A stretch of DNA of 64,000 nt from Calliphora vicina (Eukaryota > Arthropoda > Insecta > Diptera > Calliphoridae): NCBI RefSeq assembly GCF_958450345.1, contig NC_088783.1, forward strand, positions 12,465,701 to 12,529,700, written 5' to 3'. The notes under the pieces were generated by a model. That model was given only the letters and a program-made list of their open reading frames with translations, was not told the DNA's origin and did not search any database. A program made the translations under genes and the position numbers. Shown here piece after piece: positions 45,466 to 56,231 of the stretch; the first letter of the stretch is position 1, and each line of letters starts with the position of its first letter.

Positions 45466-45795
45466 CAATTATTAGGGAGAGTTTTCAATATTTACCCCTA
45501 CAACGTCAAATAACTCATTTACTCTCATCACTTTTTATTTTGTTTTCGCAATGTTTTGCACGTTATATTAAAAATAATACATATTTATTTGGAAAAAATT
45601 TAATTTGAATTGAATATTTCACGAAAAAAGTAAATACACAAAAATTTGTTTAATTAATTTATTTTTGTCTTAGACAATTCGTTTTGTTTTTTTCTAATTT
45701 TCTTTTGTTTGACGTTATAGGGAATGTATAATTGAGAACGTACTTTTAATAATTGTACCTTGCTTGTTCTGCCATGGCCTTATACCAAATTATAC
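45466..45795. repeat. Inverted-tip insertion in family C
   Basis: The left end 'aggtacaattattagg' (45461-45476) is mirrored by 'aataattgtaccttgcttg' at 45750-45768, and 'acgtcaaataactc' at 45505 faces 'gtttgacgttatag' at 45707-45720. The flanking family-C text 'gccttatacc' is found on both sides (45442-45451 and 45777-45786), as expected for an insertion with about a 10-bp duplication. The interior is AT-rich and noncoding. Confidence 0.55.
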
Positions 45796-46310
45796 TTTAA
45801 AATTCAAATTTTAAATATTTTTAGGTAAACAAAATTTTCAAAATTGTTTTTTCGAAATACATAGTTGTTTTTTTTTTAAATTTTTTAGTGATAAAAATTT
45901 ATGACAAAAAAATTTTTTGGAAAAAAAAAACTCGGGTTAAAAAATATTTTTCCCGATTTTGACCCATTGTAGATCCTTATATGCATCGTTGGAATGGATT
46001 TTGATATCCATATTGTTTATATTAATGACTTAGTAATCCAGATATAGATCAAAAATAGGCCAAAAATCGAGGTCGTCACGCTTTTATCATTATATCTCAG
46101 TCATTTGTGGGCCGATTTTCTCGATTTTAAATAGCATCTGAGCCGATATATTGACGTATCATTCATGTTTGTAATTATTTGGGGGCTCCGGAAAGTTGAT
46201 TTCGACATACAGACGGGCATGGCTATATGGATATATACTTTATGGGGTCGCATATGAATAATGTAAATATTGCAAATGAACTAACAAAGAAAAATGTATT
46301 GAGAAATGGG
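45796..46310 (+). repeat. Family C fragment, long
   Basis: Runs from 'aattttaaatatttttaggt' through 'cccgattttgacccattgta', 'tccatattgtttatatt', 'agtaatccagatatagatc', 'atctcagtcatttgtgggcc' and 'acagacgggcatggctatat' to 'tactttatggggtcgcatat'. The distal hairpin is missing. Confidence 0.7.
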
Positions 46311-47308
46311 AAATAAAAGTTTATATTACCGATTGTGTCAATACTTTAGAACATTTACATACATATATTTCATTAAACTTATTTCTCAACTGACCACACT
46401 GTTCTCTAGCCAACTGGTAGTGATTCAAAACTTCTGCGGACACTAACACTCAGTGCCTGTATCCGTCGTGTACTTACCGTGAAACTCAATGTACTTTGCA
46501 ACGTCGCAGTATCAATGTTTGTTTATCTTTTTTTTTTTGTTTAATATTGTTGTAGTTTTTGTGGATTTGTGGAACTAAATTAAACACAAGTACGACGACC
46601 CACTAATTCGTTTACGTAAAAATAACAATAAAACACCAGCGAAATAACAACAATTTCACTCATATTTATTTTTACAAGTCGAAAAATAAAAACAAAACAC
46701 AAAATTTTTATTAATTTAAAAAAAAAATTCTTTAACTTTTCACTTCGTTTCTCTTAATATGTAGCTGCACGAGCAGTATATAGTAGGGTGGCATCGCTTT
46801 TTATATTAAAATTATCAAGTTGTTGGCAAAACAATTACAAAAATTCTTCTCTTGTAAGGTTTTGTTTTTAGCACTTAACTCTATTTCGCTGTTAAGGCAA
46901 GATAAAAGGTAAGTTTTAGATTTTAATAAATTTAAAAAAAAACAAATTGGAATCATTTCAATGGTATCACACTAGGATTATTCTAAGAATATTAGAGATC
47001 AATTATCTAATTAAATCTGTAAAAAAATTTTAAAAATCTAAAATTTTGTAGAAAAGCATTTAAATTATTTCATGGCAGTCAATGCGCTTGACAAAGACTT
47101 TTGATACAACATTTCCATACATATTTAAAAGTAAAACAAATGCTGCAATTAAATTTTGCAATTGAAAACTGTTTGATTTTATATCTAAATCTAAACCATT
47201 TTGAATTGACCACATAAATATGTATGTTTGTTTGAATTGGCCATTTTAGTGTAAAAACCACTCAAATGTTCAATAGATATTTATAAATTTCTAGTGAAAA
47301 GTTTCATG
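46311..47308. other. Unassigned DNA
   Basis: No gene recognised. 46400-46520 ('ccaactggtagtgattcaaa', 'gtgcctgtatccgtcgtgta') is of more even composition and could be unique. 'tagtagggtggcatcgc' at 46782 recalls a family-E or mariner-type tip. Confidence 0.5.
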
Positions 47309-47316
47309 ATACTTAC

Positions 47317-47504
47317 CATAGAGAACATAGAGCGGAAACTCGAAAAAAACTCAAACAAAAAAATTACTCAAAAAAGTTTCACATACAAGTGTTGTTTTTG
47401 TTTTCACATAGTTTTTTTTACTAATACATTCTCACCACTTAGGTTTTTGACAACTGAGTTAGGTCTTTGACAGGAGAGTTTCCGCTCTATGTGTTTTCTC
47501 TATG
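47317..47504. mobile_element. 8-bp-TSD MITE family, copy 3
   Basis: 188 bp with tips catagagaacatagagcgg and the inverse ending ttttctctatg. Perfect duplication ATACTTAC (47309-47316 and 47505-47512). Interior 'aaactcaaacaaaaaaatta', 'gtgttgtttttgttttc', 'attctcaccactt', 'ttttgacaactgagttagg'. Noncoding. Confidence 0.88.
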
Positions 47505-47515
47505 ATACTTACAAC

Positions 47516-47704
47516 CATAGAGAAACATAGAGCGGAAACTAGAATAAAACTCAAACAAAAAAATTACTCAAAATAATCACACATACGAGTGTTGTTTTTG
47601 TTTTCTCATAGTTTTTTCTACTAATACATTCTCACCACTTCGGTTTCTGACAACTGAGTTAGGTCTTTGACAGCAGAGTTTCCGCTCTATGTCTATTCTC
47701 TATG
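47516..47704. mobile_element. 8-bp-TSD MITE family, copy 4 (adjacent insertion)
   Basis: 189 bp, about 90% like copy 3 by eye and in the same orientation. Its own perfect duplication CTTACAAC (47508-47515 and 47705-47712) overlaps the copy-3 duplication by 5 bp, so two separate insertions hit the 11-bp target ATACTTACAAC. Confidence 0.88.
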
Positions 47705-47712
47705 CTTACAAC

Positions 47713-48370
47713 CACGTTAACTGTGACGTATTATTAATTTGAAATTATTTCAAAATATCACTCATACTCAAAATATATAAAATTGAATTGAAACTACATA
47801 CATGTTGTTTTGAAAAGCAATGTATGAAGAAGTCGCAGAAAAATTCCTAACATGTATGAAAATGTATTTTCTATTCATCATGTTGGAATACATGGCGACC
47901 TATAGGATTCAAAGTTGAATACCTTAAATAGCACAAATTTCGGAAAACCAAAAAAACATGAATCGATTTCAAGATTATTCTGTATAAATCTAAGTTAAAA
48001 AAACTGATTGAAAAAATCTAAATTTTTTTGTAAAACTCAGAAAAAAAAGGGAAATAGTTGTTTAGAAATTCGCCTTTCAAAGACCTGAAAAATTCACATA
48101 CAAAAATTTGGAATAAAGTCATGTTTACTGTAACCATTACAAGATTTTTTTATGAATGCGGTAACCATAATATGATAAAGTAACGATTCACATGATTGTT
48201 GCAATTATATTATATATATGATTGTTGAAAATAGGTATATGTTTGTGACAACCATTTTTATGATGAAGAATTTACCATAACATGTTGTTCTCGGTATATG
48301 GATATCATAATCTGAGAACAACATTTTACGATATAACGATTCACGATGAAAATGTTTGCCATAAACATAT
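47713..48370. other. Unassigned DNA
   Basis: No gene recognised. From 48125 to 48370 the phrases 'gtaaccattacaag', 'gtaaccataatatg', 'gtaacgattcacatg', 'accataacatgttgttctc' and 'ataacgattcacgatg' recur in direct and inverted form, suggesting a decayed motif-rich repeat. Confidence 0.45.
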
Positions 48371-48520
48371 TGTTATGTTTTTACCTTTTAAAAACGATGG
48401 TTCATTTCATTTAAATAAACCGGATACTTATGATTGCAAATAAAAGTAGTTTATTTGTTTCAAATTGTAACAACTATTTATTTATTAACAAACTCACTCA
48501 CAACTTTTTGCTGGGTGTAG
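48371..48520 (-). repeat. LTR fragment (solo-LTR family)
   Basis: On the minus strand it matches the 3' 150 bp of the LTR at 20553-21131 ('ttaccttttaaaaacgatgg', 'taaataaaccggatactta', 'gattgcaaataaaagtagtt', 'caactatttatttatt'). Confidence 0.7.
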
Positions 48521-49040
48521 TTTTAAATTTCTTTTCAGTTGGGAACATTGAATAGTTTGGTTTTTAAGGACCATCCTAATGTATTTGTTTTATGGCCAAA
48601 CAACAACACCAAACCTGTAAAAATAAACACAAGAGCAACAAAGACGAAGACAAACCATTCTAAAGGCCGAAGAAAATATACAAATATTTTTGGAAATTTG
48701 CGTTTTACAGATTAAATATTTTATTTATTTATTCGCACACACTCATGTACATACAAACATACACTTTTATTTATACTCATTCTCATGAAATTTATTCATT
48801 TGTCTTGATTACTACAATATTTACATCAACAAATTTAATTTGCCTGAAAAAAAACAACAAAATCTGTGTAGATATTTTTTAAAATTTGTTTCCCCAAAAA
48901 TAATCTCACCTTAGTTGCCTTAATCTGTGTCAAGTAACACTTCAACACTTTTTGTTTTTTCTTTAATTTTAAAAACATTTAAATACAGATTCTGAATTTA
49001 TTATTTTTAAAGAAATTTTCTTTAAAAATAAGTATTAACA
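48521..49040. other. Unassigned AT-rich DNA
   Basis: No gene recognised. 48600-48680 has a CAA/AAC-rich plus strand. Confidence 0.5.
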
Positions 49041-49044
49041 TTAC

Positions 49045-49520
49045 CAATCCAGCCTTCCTAAAGGCCTTCTTTTGCAGACACAAGGACTTCTAGCCGCATT
49101 GCAAAATCATTTCAATTTTACACGGCGTGTCATTGCGAGCAAAGGCCTTGCACACTCGCAGCTGTTAGAGGGCTGAGAGAAGGCCTACTTTGCAAGGGTT
49201 TCTAGAAGGCCAAATTGGGAAGATCTATTAGAGGGTCTACTTTGGAAGGGCTATTCGCAGGGCTGCTATATGGTCTTATGTCTGTACAAAAACCTGTTAT
49301 TACTGAAAGGCCTCTACAGGAACGAAAGGCCTGTAGAGGAATGCCATATGGAATACCTAGAAAGGTAGGACTACTGCAAAGCCTGCAAAGTCTTATGGAA
49401 GGGCTACATGAGAAGGCCTAATAAAGTGCCTAAAAGAGAAAAAAGTAAAAGTCGTGCATTTTCAAGTTTTATAGAACGTCTACCATGGAAGACCTATTTA
49501 AAATCTTAATAGAAGATCTA
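49045..49520 (+). repeat. GGCCT-rich degenerate minisatellite
   Basis: 'aaggcct' or one-off variants recur every 12-21 bp (for example 49060, 49174, 49208, 49246, 49298, 49326 and 49414) in a phrase like 'agaaggcctactttg'. This is the most GC-rich stretch of the right half. A 68-codon frame at 49215-49421 with a repetitive G-L-x-x-G-L pattern is a by-product of the repeat. Related text ('ggaaggcctacaaac') resumes at about 50430-50565 beyond the inserted family-C element. Confidence 0.6.
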
Positions 49521-49528
49521 AAATAAAA

Positions 49529-50227
49529 ACAAGCCGAAACAAGAATGCTATATTCGGCTGTGCCGAATCTTATATACCCTTCACCAAGTTATACTTCCAA
49601 ATTTTAAATATTTTTAGGTAAACAAAATTTAATTTTTTTTCCAGTTTTTTCATTTTTTTCGATTGTTATTTAAAATTTTTTAATTTCTTTTTTTTTAAAT
49701 TTAAAAATTTTTTTTTTTAAATTTAAAATTTTTTTTTTGTTTTTAAAATTTTTTTTGTGAAAAAAAAATTCGGGTTAAAATTTTTTTTCCGATTTTGACC
49801 CATTGTAGGTCCAACTTACTATGGTCTTATATACATACATACGTTGTTGTACGTTGAAATATCTATCATTAGATATCCATATTGTCTATATTAATGTCTT
49901 AGTAATCCAGATATAGGTCAAAAATCGAGGTTATCTTGGTTTTTTCCTCATATCTCAGCCATTTGTGGACCGATTTTGCTGATTTTAAATATCAAAATTC
50001 TCGAAAGCATGTCTGACAAAATTATTGAAGACTTGGATCCCGAAGATATCTGGGGTTTTCAGAAAATTGATTTCAACAGACAGACAGACGGACATGGCTT
50101 AATCGACTACGCTATCTATAAGGATCCAGAATATATATACTTTATAGGGTCGAAAATGAATAATGTAGAAATTACAAACGGAATGACAAACTTATATATA
50201 CCCTTCTCACGAAGGTGAAGGGTAAAA
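49529..50227 (+). mobile_element. Family C INE/Helentron-like element, complete copy
   Basis: 699 bp. Starts 'acaagccgaaacaag' with the hairpin ATTCGGC-tgt-GCCGAAT (49552-49568) and 'tatatacccttcacc'. The interior has 'gattttgacccattgtaggt', 'agtaatccagatatagg' and 'ctcagccatttgtggaccg'. The 3' part has 'cagacagacggacatggc', 'taatcgactacgctat', 'gatccagaatatatatac' and 'tttatagggtcg'. It ends in the hairpin ACCCTTCTCAC-gaag-GTGAAGGGT. This is the block order of Drosophila INE-1/DINE-1. Noncoding; the reference copy for the other fragments. Confidence 0.85.
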
Positions 50228-50685
50228 TAAGAATTAAAATGAAGTTGTTTGTTTAATTTTTTGAAACATGATAATTTCTGATTACATACTTAAAAAACAA
50301 CAAAAATAAATAAGAAGCCACATCAAGCTATTTATTGTTGTAAATTTTGTAAAGAGAGTTAATCAAAGAGATGCAGAGTGTTTTATTTTATGATGTAGAC
50401 TATTTTTATTTAACCACTTGTTATTAGAAGGGGATTCATAGGCCTTCTTGAACACCTTCTAAGAGCAGGCAGTGTGGAATGAGTATCGTATCTTTTAGAA
50501 TTTGTAAGTATGCCTTTCGGAAGGCCTACAAACTAAAGTCCTATCATTTTTTCCCGCTGGGAAAGGCAGCATCGGCATTTGTAATCTGGTTTTCTTATAA
50601 CCATTTTAGTACAGAGTCTGGATTTAAACAATGAATAGCAGGCTTAAATTAAGAAATATTCATGTAATTTCTGTTTAAATTATGA
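50228..50685. other. AT-rich DNA with residual GGCCT minisatellite
   Basis: 50430-50565 carries 'ataggccttcttgaacac', 'ttcggaaggcctac' and related units; the remainder is unassigned. Confidence 0.5.
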
Positions 50686-50689
50686 TTGA

Positions 50690-50935
50690 AATTTAATTTA
50701 ACTCTACAGAAGATTTAAGAATTACAATTTTGCAGCTCAAATAATTTCCAAAAAAATGTATAAATTAAAAAGTATTTTTTCTAAATTTATTTCGAATTTT
50801 TTACAGTTTTTTCGATTTTGATCTTGAAGATGAAGTTATTTTGATTTTGTATGTTCAAAATTCCAAACTGTTTGCAAGATATGATTCTGAGAAAATGATC
50901 ACTTCTTTGCAAAAATGACACCTAGCCCCAAATCT
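50690..50935 (-). repeat. Family F single-arm copy
   Basis: Read inverted it matches 19925-20130 ('ttgcaaaga/aaaagtgat', 'tcagaatcatatcttgcaaa', 'cagtttggaatttt', 'cttcatcttcaagatcaaaa'). Confidence 0.6.
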
Positions 50936-51129
50936 TTGGGGACCCACACAAACTTTTGCATGACTTTTGGCAAAACTGGGGGTCTTTTTTTTTGGTGTCC
51001 GTATATGGTTATATTTTTTCATGTTATACTGTGTTATTGATCATGTTGCGGTAGCTATCTCCTTTGACCGTAACGCTTAATTTTTGAACAAATAAGGTGC
51101 GATGAATCCATGCACGAAACGGTGCATTT

Positions 51130-51530
51130 TTATACCCTTTGCCATGAGTGGCAAGGGTATATATAAGTTTCTCATTCCGTTTGTAATTTCTATATTTGAG
51201 TGCGTTTGGTTTATTTTTGTTGTTGTTATTTTTTTTCTACATACAATTGTGCAAGTCTTGTTTTGTTTATTTGGTTAGTTTTCACTGTGCAGTCGTAGTG
51301 TAAATACATATGATTGTCCGGTTTCATGATTTTCTTCATGTTGTTGGTATATGAAGTGTTTTGCATGAGTAAAGACGCATATATTTATAAATACATTTGT
51401 TTGTTGTTGTTTTTTTTTCAATACACAAACCTTCATAACTGTAGGTCTTTTATTTAGTATTTATATTAAGGTATACTTTGGTGAAAAGTATATAAGATTC
51501 GGTACTGCCGAATATAGCTCTGTTACTTGT
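51130..51530 (-). mobile_element. Family C termini bracketing a foreign core
   Basis: The right side (minus-strand start) has 'acaagtaacagagctatattc' and the hairpin ATTCGG-tactg-CCGAAT at 51498-51514. The left side has the terminal hairpin TACCCTTTGCCA-tgag-TGGCAAGGGTA (51132-51158) and 'aagtttctcattccgtttg'. The 270 bp between (about 51190-51460) lack all family-C internal blocks, including the GACGGACAT block, and are T/G-rich. Either a heavily substituted derivative or one that acquired other DNA. Confidence 0.6.
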
Positions 51531-51539
51531 TTTTGTATG

Positions 51540-52985
51540 TAATGGAGGCTGTAGGGTATGTTGTAGATTGGTTTCAGTCCATATGCAGCAATTTTGTTTA
51601 TTAACAAACCCTTTAAGCCAGAAATGAGCCTCATTGCTGTGCAAAAGTTTGATATTAAACAGTCGTCTATTAATTAAGTAAATTTGGATAATTTGGTAGC
51701 GTTTTTCTATCTTCAATCTATTCATGAGGATTTGTCATATGAAAAATCTAGCGCAATATGACAGTTCATTTGACAGTTAATCCTTTCGTAAGTTCTATTG
51801 GGCTTTAAAAATACCCTTTTATATATTTTTTTTATTTAGTAGCTTGGTGTTCTAAGAAAAAATAAAAGTTTTTCTACATTTAACCATTAATTAATCTCAC
51901 CTAAGATCACGACCTTTTTCTACTTCTACAAAACCTAGATATTCAAACAAAACATAACTAATTACAAGTTTTTTCAAATAGAAAACCAAAATAAAATAAA
52001 AGCTCAGAAAATGTATAAAACAAAATAACACTTAGAATTGTAGCACAATGTATTTGAATGTATGTAAGAATGTTTGTAGGTACTAACAATACATGCAATA
52101 ATGTAAAATTTATGTAGAACTGAGTTTTTTTAGTTCTATTTTCTTTTAAACGGAAACTCATTTGCCAGTAGTTTTCATAGTAACTTCCGCTATAAAGATG
52201 TCATTTAATGTGAGTTTTTGAACTTCCGTCGTACCTAAAAACAGCAACACAACTAGCTTTAAATAAAATAAAATTCTACTAGTTACAATTCATACATGCA
52301 AACTTTCATGCAAGGAAAAACAAATACAATCAGCCAACTGTCAAGAAGTTGAAGTGTAAAATACAAAAAATAATAAAAATACAATTATAAAAAATAGCTA
52401 CTAAATGTAAATTAAATAAAAGCTTTGTATTTACATTAAGCTTGCACCATTTTTAGAATTTTTTGAATTTTAAACTTTAATAAATTTTCAGCATGCTGTT
52501 CCTTCCCATTATCCATTTGGCTTTAATTTTACAAAAATTAGTTTTAGATGTATTATAAAACAAAATTAAACATAATTTATTTTAAGTACCGGTCTAATGT
52601 ATTTATTCTAAACTCCAACCACATACACCGCTAAAAGCAATGTATGTATGTGAATTGCATAAAATTAAAAATGTGAAAAAACTATAATAGAATTAAAATT
52701 GTTTTGGGGAAAATTAGAAAGCAAACAAATTAATTAAAATTGATACAAAAAACATACTATATTTATATAAAATATTTGGTAATTAATAGTTACACAACAG
52801 TGAAACGTGTGTGATGCATTTGCAGTAGTTGAAAAACTTTTTAAATTGTGACCAACTAAGGTGGTCAAGTTTGGTACACTATAGTGAGGAATGAGCTTAA
52901 ATCTACTATTAACTCAGCATATTAAATTGTAAAATATTAACTCATGGCCTACTAAATTTTAAAGTATTGTTAATGTTTAAACTAT
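51540..52985. other. Unassigned AT-rich DNA
   Basis: No gene recognised. A 91-codon minus-strand frame (51450-51725) overlaps the family-C tip and is not supported. Confidence 0.5.
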
Positions 52986-53260
52986 TAGTTTAGAAGTTCT
53001 AGTTTGATTAATTACCTTTAGGGCCATTATTACAACTTGCAGTTAAGTTCCCAATAGTAAAAGTAAACTTTAAGCAATAGAAAACGGTACCCTTAAAGTT
53101 AACTTTTATTATTGTGAGCTTAAAGGCAAGTTGTAACAATGGCTCTTAGAGGCTTACGTGGCGTATGATTAATATTAATTAAGAGATTGGTTTAAATATT
53201 TCCTCGTAGTTTTTTGTGACTAAGAGCTAAACAAGTTTTTCAAATGTTTATTTAAGTCTT
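52986..53260 (+). repeat. Mariner-tail repeat, copy 1 (with nested MITE)
   Basis: 'ctagtttgattaattacc' + TTA + 'gaggcttacgtggcgtatg' + 'attaatattaatt' + 'agttttttgtgactaagagc' matches 62095-62225, which follows directly on the mariner C-terminal relic there. It is therefore probably the 3' noncoding tail of the same transposon. Confidence 0.65.
53021..53145. mobile_element. 125-bp PIF/Harbinger-like MITE
   Basis: Tips GGGCCATTATTACAACTTGC and the inverse ending gcaagttgtaacaatggctc; arms pair over about 50 bp around a short centre. Flanked by TTA (53018-53020 and 53146-53148). The uninterrupted paralog at 62112-62125 ('aactttagaggtctg') has a single TTA. Confidence 0.88.
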
Positions 53261-53840
53261 AAGAGTTTGACTAACAATTAATAATGTTTAAAGTTTTTGA
53301 TATAACTTAGTTATTATGGCGTTTCAAATTAGAAAATTTGTTAAGGATGAAAATAAAATAAAATATATTTTTGTTAACTATGAAATATTAATGCTACATA
53401 AAGTATAATGTTGTGATTGGTACCTTTAATTATAAGTTTTAAAATATAAACGCCAAATATTAAGGTTCAAAAATACAAATTGTATTTATGAGGTCACATT
53501 TGTCTTACTCTTTAGGAGGTATCTTACCTCTATTTATTTCATTTATTGCTTCAAATTGCAGCATCTTTATATACTTCGTTTCATAGTTGACATTTTCCTG
53601 CAACAGTTTTTTCTCAATTTAGCTCACTGCACTGTGGATCCAAATCAAAATCTAGGCGGACAAAATTATAAAAATCGGTATCTTCAGAATTTGAAAAAAC
53701 TCTCCTCCAATTCAAATGGGTTTTTCAATTGGACTTTTCGTATTATCGGCTGAAGCGCCATAAGTTTAAAAAATTTTGAATCATATTTTCGTTAATTTTT
53801 TTTAATATTTTACTGCTTTACTAAATTACATATATCTAGC
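53261..53840. other. Unassigned DNA
   Basis: No gene recognised. A 65-codon plus-strand frame at 53556-53753 shows balanced composition but no recognisable domain. Confidence 0.45.
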
Positions 53841-54499
53841 GTTTTATACCGGAAATTCCCGGGAATTAATAACTGACGAAAATACATAAATAACAAGTTA
53901 GAACTCTATTTTTTTCACCAAAAAACAGTGAAAAGTTTTTTACAGTTTTTTGCTTATATCTCGGCAATAATAGACCGCTTATTATTATTATTTATTTGGG
54001 GTTTTTCGTATGAAAATTTAAAAAGTGAATTCATTATTTATAGAATTTATTTCTTATTGAATCATTCTAATTTCTTCTTCAAATCCATAACAAAATAGCA
54101 TCAAAAATTTATTAAATTATTAAATTGTTCTTCAGTTCAAAATGGCTTAAGACAATTTTTTCGATTAATTTTGTAAATGATTTGATTTAGCAATACTTTA
54201 ATCATTAAAAGTTTGAATAAATTCTGTTATTAATTAACTTTAAAATTAATTCAGTTTAAACAAAGGCTTTGGAATGAATCTAAAAAATTAAATAAGAAAT
54301 GGATTTATGGAATGAAAGGCTGATATTTATTAATTACGGTTTAAGATTTTAGTGAATTAAGCACACATTTTATTAATTAATTCGAAGCTCTGATATTTAA
54401 TAATTATAACACTAAGTTTGTATACTACATTTGGCTATAATATTCCTAATTTACAGTACAGGCAAATCCCGGTATAACGAACGATATGTTGTCAGGCCC

Positions 54500-54720
54500 A
54501 GATGTTTTTTTTTAATTTTGGACAACTTTTTCAATGACATTAGGAGGCATGCATATCGTCCAAAATTGTATATCTTTAGTAGTTTTTACTAATTATTCTT
54601 CCTGAGGGTATCTTGGTGCATTATCCACGATTAATAAAGCCTTCATTGTAAGGGATTTCGATTCTGAAAATGATTCAACCTGTAGAAAATTAAACTCAGG
54701 GACAATCATTTCAATAAAAG
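54500..54720 (-). pseudogene. Tigger/jerky-type transposase fragment
   Basis: The minus strand reads KALLIVDNAPRYPQEE near 54600-54640, then FWTICMPPNVIEKVVQN near 54560-54520 after a stop. V-D-N-A-P and (L/M)-P-P-N are the adjacent catalytic-core landmarks of pogo/Tigger DDE transposases (usually L-x-D-N-A-x-x-H-P followed by x-L-P-P-N-x-T-x-x-x-Q-P). The rest of the protein is absent. Confidence 0.75.
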
Positions 54721-54947
54721 AAAAGATTTTGAAGATTCCAGATTCCACTTAATTTGTGTGAAGATAATTTACAGGAAACACTTAGTCACGTTAAAATGTT
54801 TGTTTTTATTTTCTTCAAAATACATGTTAAGAACTTTGTTATTCCATATTTCATTCTTTTGTCGAAATTTTTTACTTTTTTCTTTCAATGAAATTCTTCT
54901 ATGGTTTCCCATATTTAATTCAGGTGAACACTTGCACAATTATATTC

Positions 54948-55095
54948 TGTTTCACAATATCGAATGAAAGATTTCGTTCACATTCTAAATGAAAGAAAGC
55001 TGATTTTGGATTCCCTAACTCCATGTTTATGTCAACGAATCAGTTTTCTTTCGCTTAGAATGCGAACGAAATCTTTCATTCGATATTGTGAAACA
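54948..55095. mobile_element. 148-bp nested hairpin MITE
   Basis: TGTTTCACAATATCGAATGA begins the left arm (54948 onward), and its inverse ends the right arm at 55095. The arms pair nearly perfectly for about 45 bp and more loosely to 'gaaagctgatt' / 'aatcagttttc'. The loop is about 35 bp. It lies inside the Tigger-like element. No clear target duplication. Confidence 0.75.
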
Positions 55096-55540
55096 AGCAA
55101 TTAAAACAACTATAGAAAAAATGACAGTACCTATTATTAAAGATAGTAACCATTGAAAACAGTACTGTAACGACTTATTTTCTTATTTTTACATTTTTTA
55201 CTACTTTTGTTTTTTATACTTTCTGTTCGTAATATTGAGCGTACAATTTTCGAAATGTTCGCTATATAAGATTGTCAATGTTAAAAATTTGGTCGTTTGT
55301 TTGATTTTGTTTGTTTTTTCTCACCATTCGTTATATCGAGCATACAATTTTTGAAATGTTCGTTATATAAGAGTCAATGTTACGAATATGACCGTGCGTT
55401 AAATCGGATTTTCGTTAAAGTGAGATTCGTTATACCGGGATTTGCCTGTATCATTATATATTTCGGGAATAGCCGGGTACCCGGGAATGTAGAAAAAAAA
55501 TTCCCGATTCCCGGGAATCAAAAAAGGTCGGGATATTAGA

Positions 55541-56228
55541 ATATTCTAAGACTATTATATAGCTTGCCAAAAAAAAAGACCGTCGAAGCCCTTCCAATGA
55601 CTATATACATCATTTAAAGAAACTTCTGAGGAATGTCTTTGTAACCGCCAGCATCCACCGAAATACTTTTTTTTTAATTTTTACAGAATGGAATTTTTAG
55701 AAAAATTATTTTTTTTATTTTGTATTTTATGTCTTAAGGCAGATTTGAGTTTTAATTTCATTAAATACTTAAGTATAATAAACTCAATCTAATATATTAT
55801 TATCAATTACACTAGTCTACAAAAATACTTTTTTGAAAGATGTAATAAAATTAATTTTTTCAAGCTGTAAAAACACTTAACAGTTGTATAATTTTTTAAA
55901 TCATGATATCCATGAGTTTATATGTGTCAAAATTCACATATTTTTATATAGTGGTCAGAATTCTTTCTTAAATAGTGGTTAAAAAAAAAACTTGTGAAAG
56001 TGTAATGTAAAATGGAAAACTGTTTCAAGCGTATGGACCTTTTCAGTGTTTGGAGAAGTGAAATAGGTTATTCCAGAAAAAGTGAAATATTGTATTACAA
56101 TTTACAGACAGCACCACACACGAAAATATAAAAGGATAAAAACAATGGAAGATATATTCATTTTCGGATAAAACTAAAACACAAGCAACTACCACAGGAT
56201 ATTTTAAATCTTTTAAATAACTCAACTG
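55541..56228. other. Unassigned AT-rich DNA
   Basis: No gene recognised. Confidence 0.5.
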
Positions 56229-56231
56229 AAA

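Larger units (their letters stand above)
54459..55448 (-). mobile_element. Tigger/pogo-like element, 990 bp
   Basis: Terminal inverted repeats of at least 23 bp begin CAGGCAAATCCCGGTATAAC and are identical at both ends. The target duplication is TA (54457-54458 and 55449-55450). Both the TIR style and the TA duplication are typical of pogo/Tigger elements. It contains a transposase remnant (54500-54720, minus) and a nested hairpin (54948-55095). Too short to be autonomous. Confidence 0.88.
53845..55540. repeat. CCCGGGAAT-motif element (possible hAT) with nested insertions
   Basis: The left block has 'accggaaattcccgggaatt' (53849-53868). The right block has 'tttcgggaatagccgggtac', 'ccgggaatg' and 'attcccgattcccgggaatc' (55460-55520). 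Matching palindromic motif clusters at both ends with AT-rich DNA between, and a younger Tigger-like element nested inside, suggest an old element. Boundaries are uncertain. Confidence 0.4.

Noticed and set aside
49215..49421. 68-codon protein in the GGCCT block
   Set aside because: The repetitive residues reflect the degenerate minisatellite.
53556..53753. Possible coding exon (65 codons, mixed composition)
   Set aside because: No domain recognised, no splice or start context, and surrounded by transposon-derived DNA.
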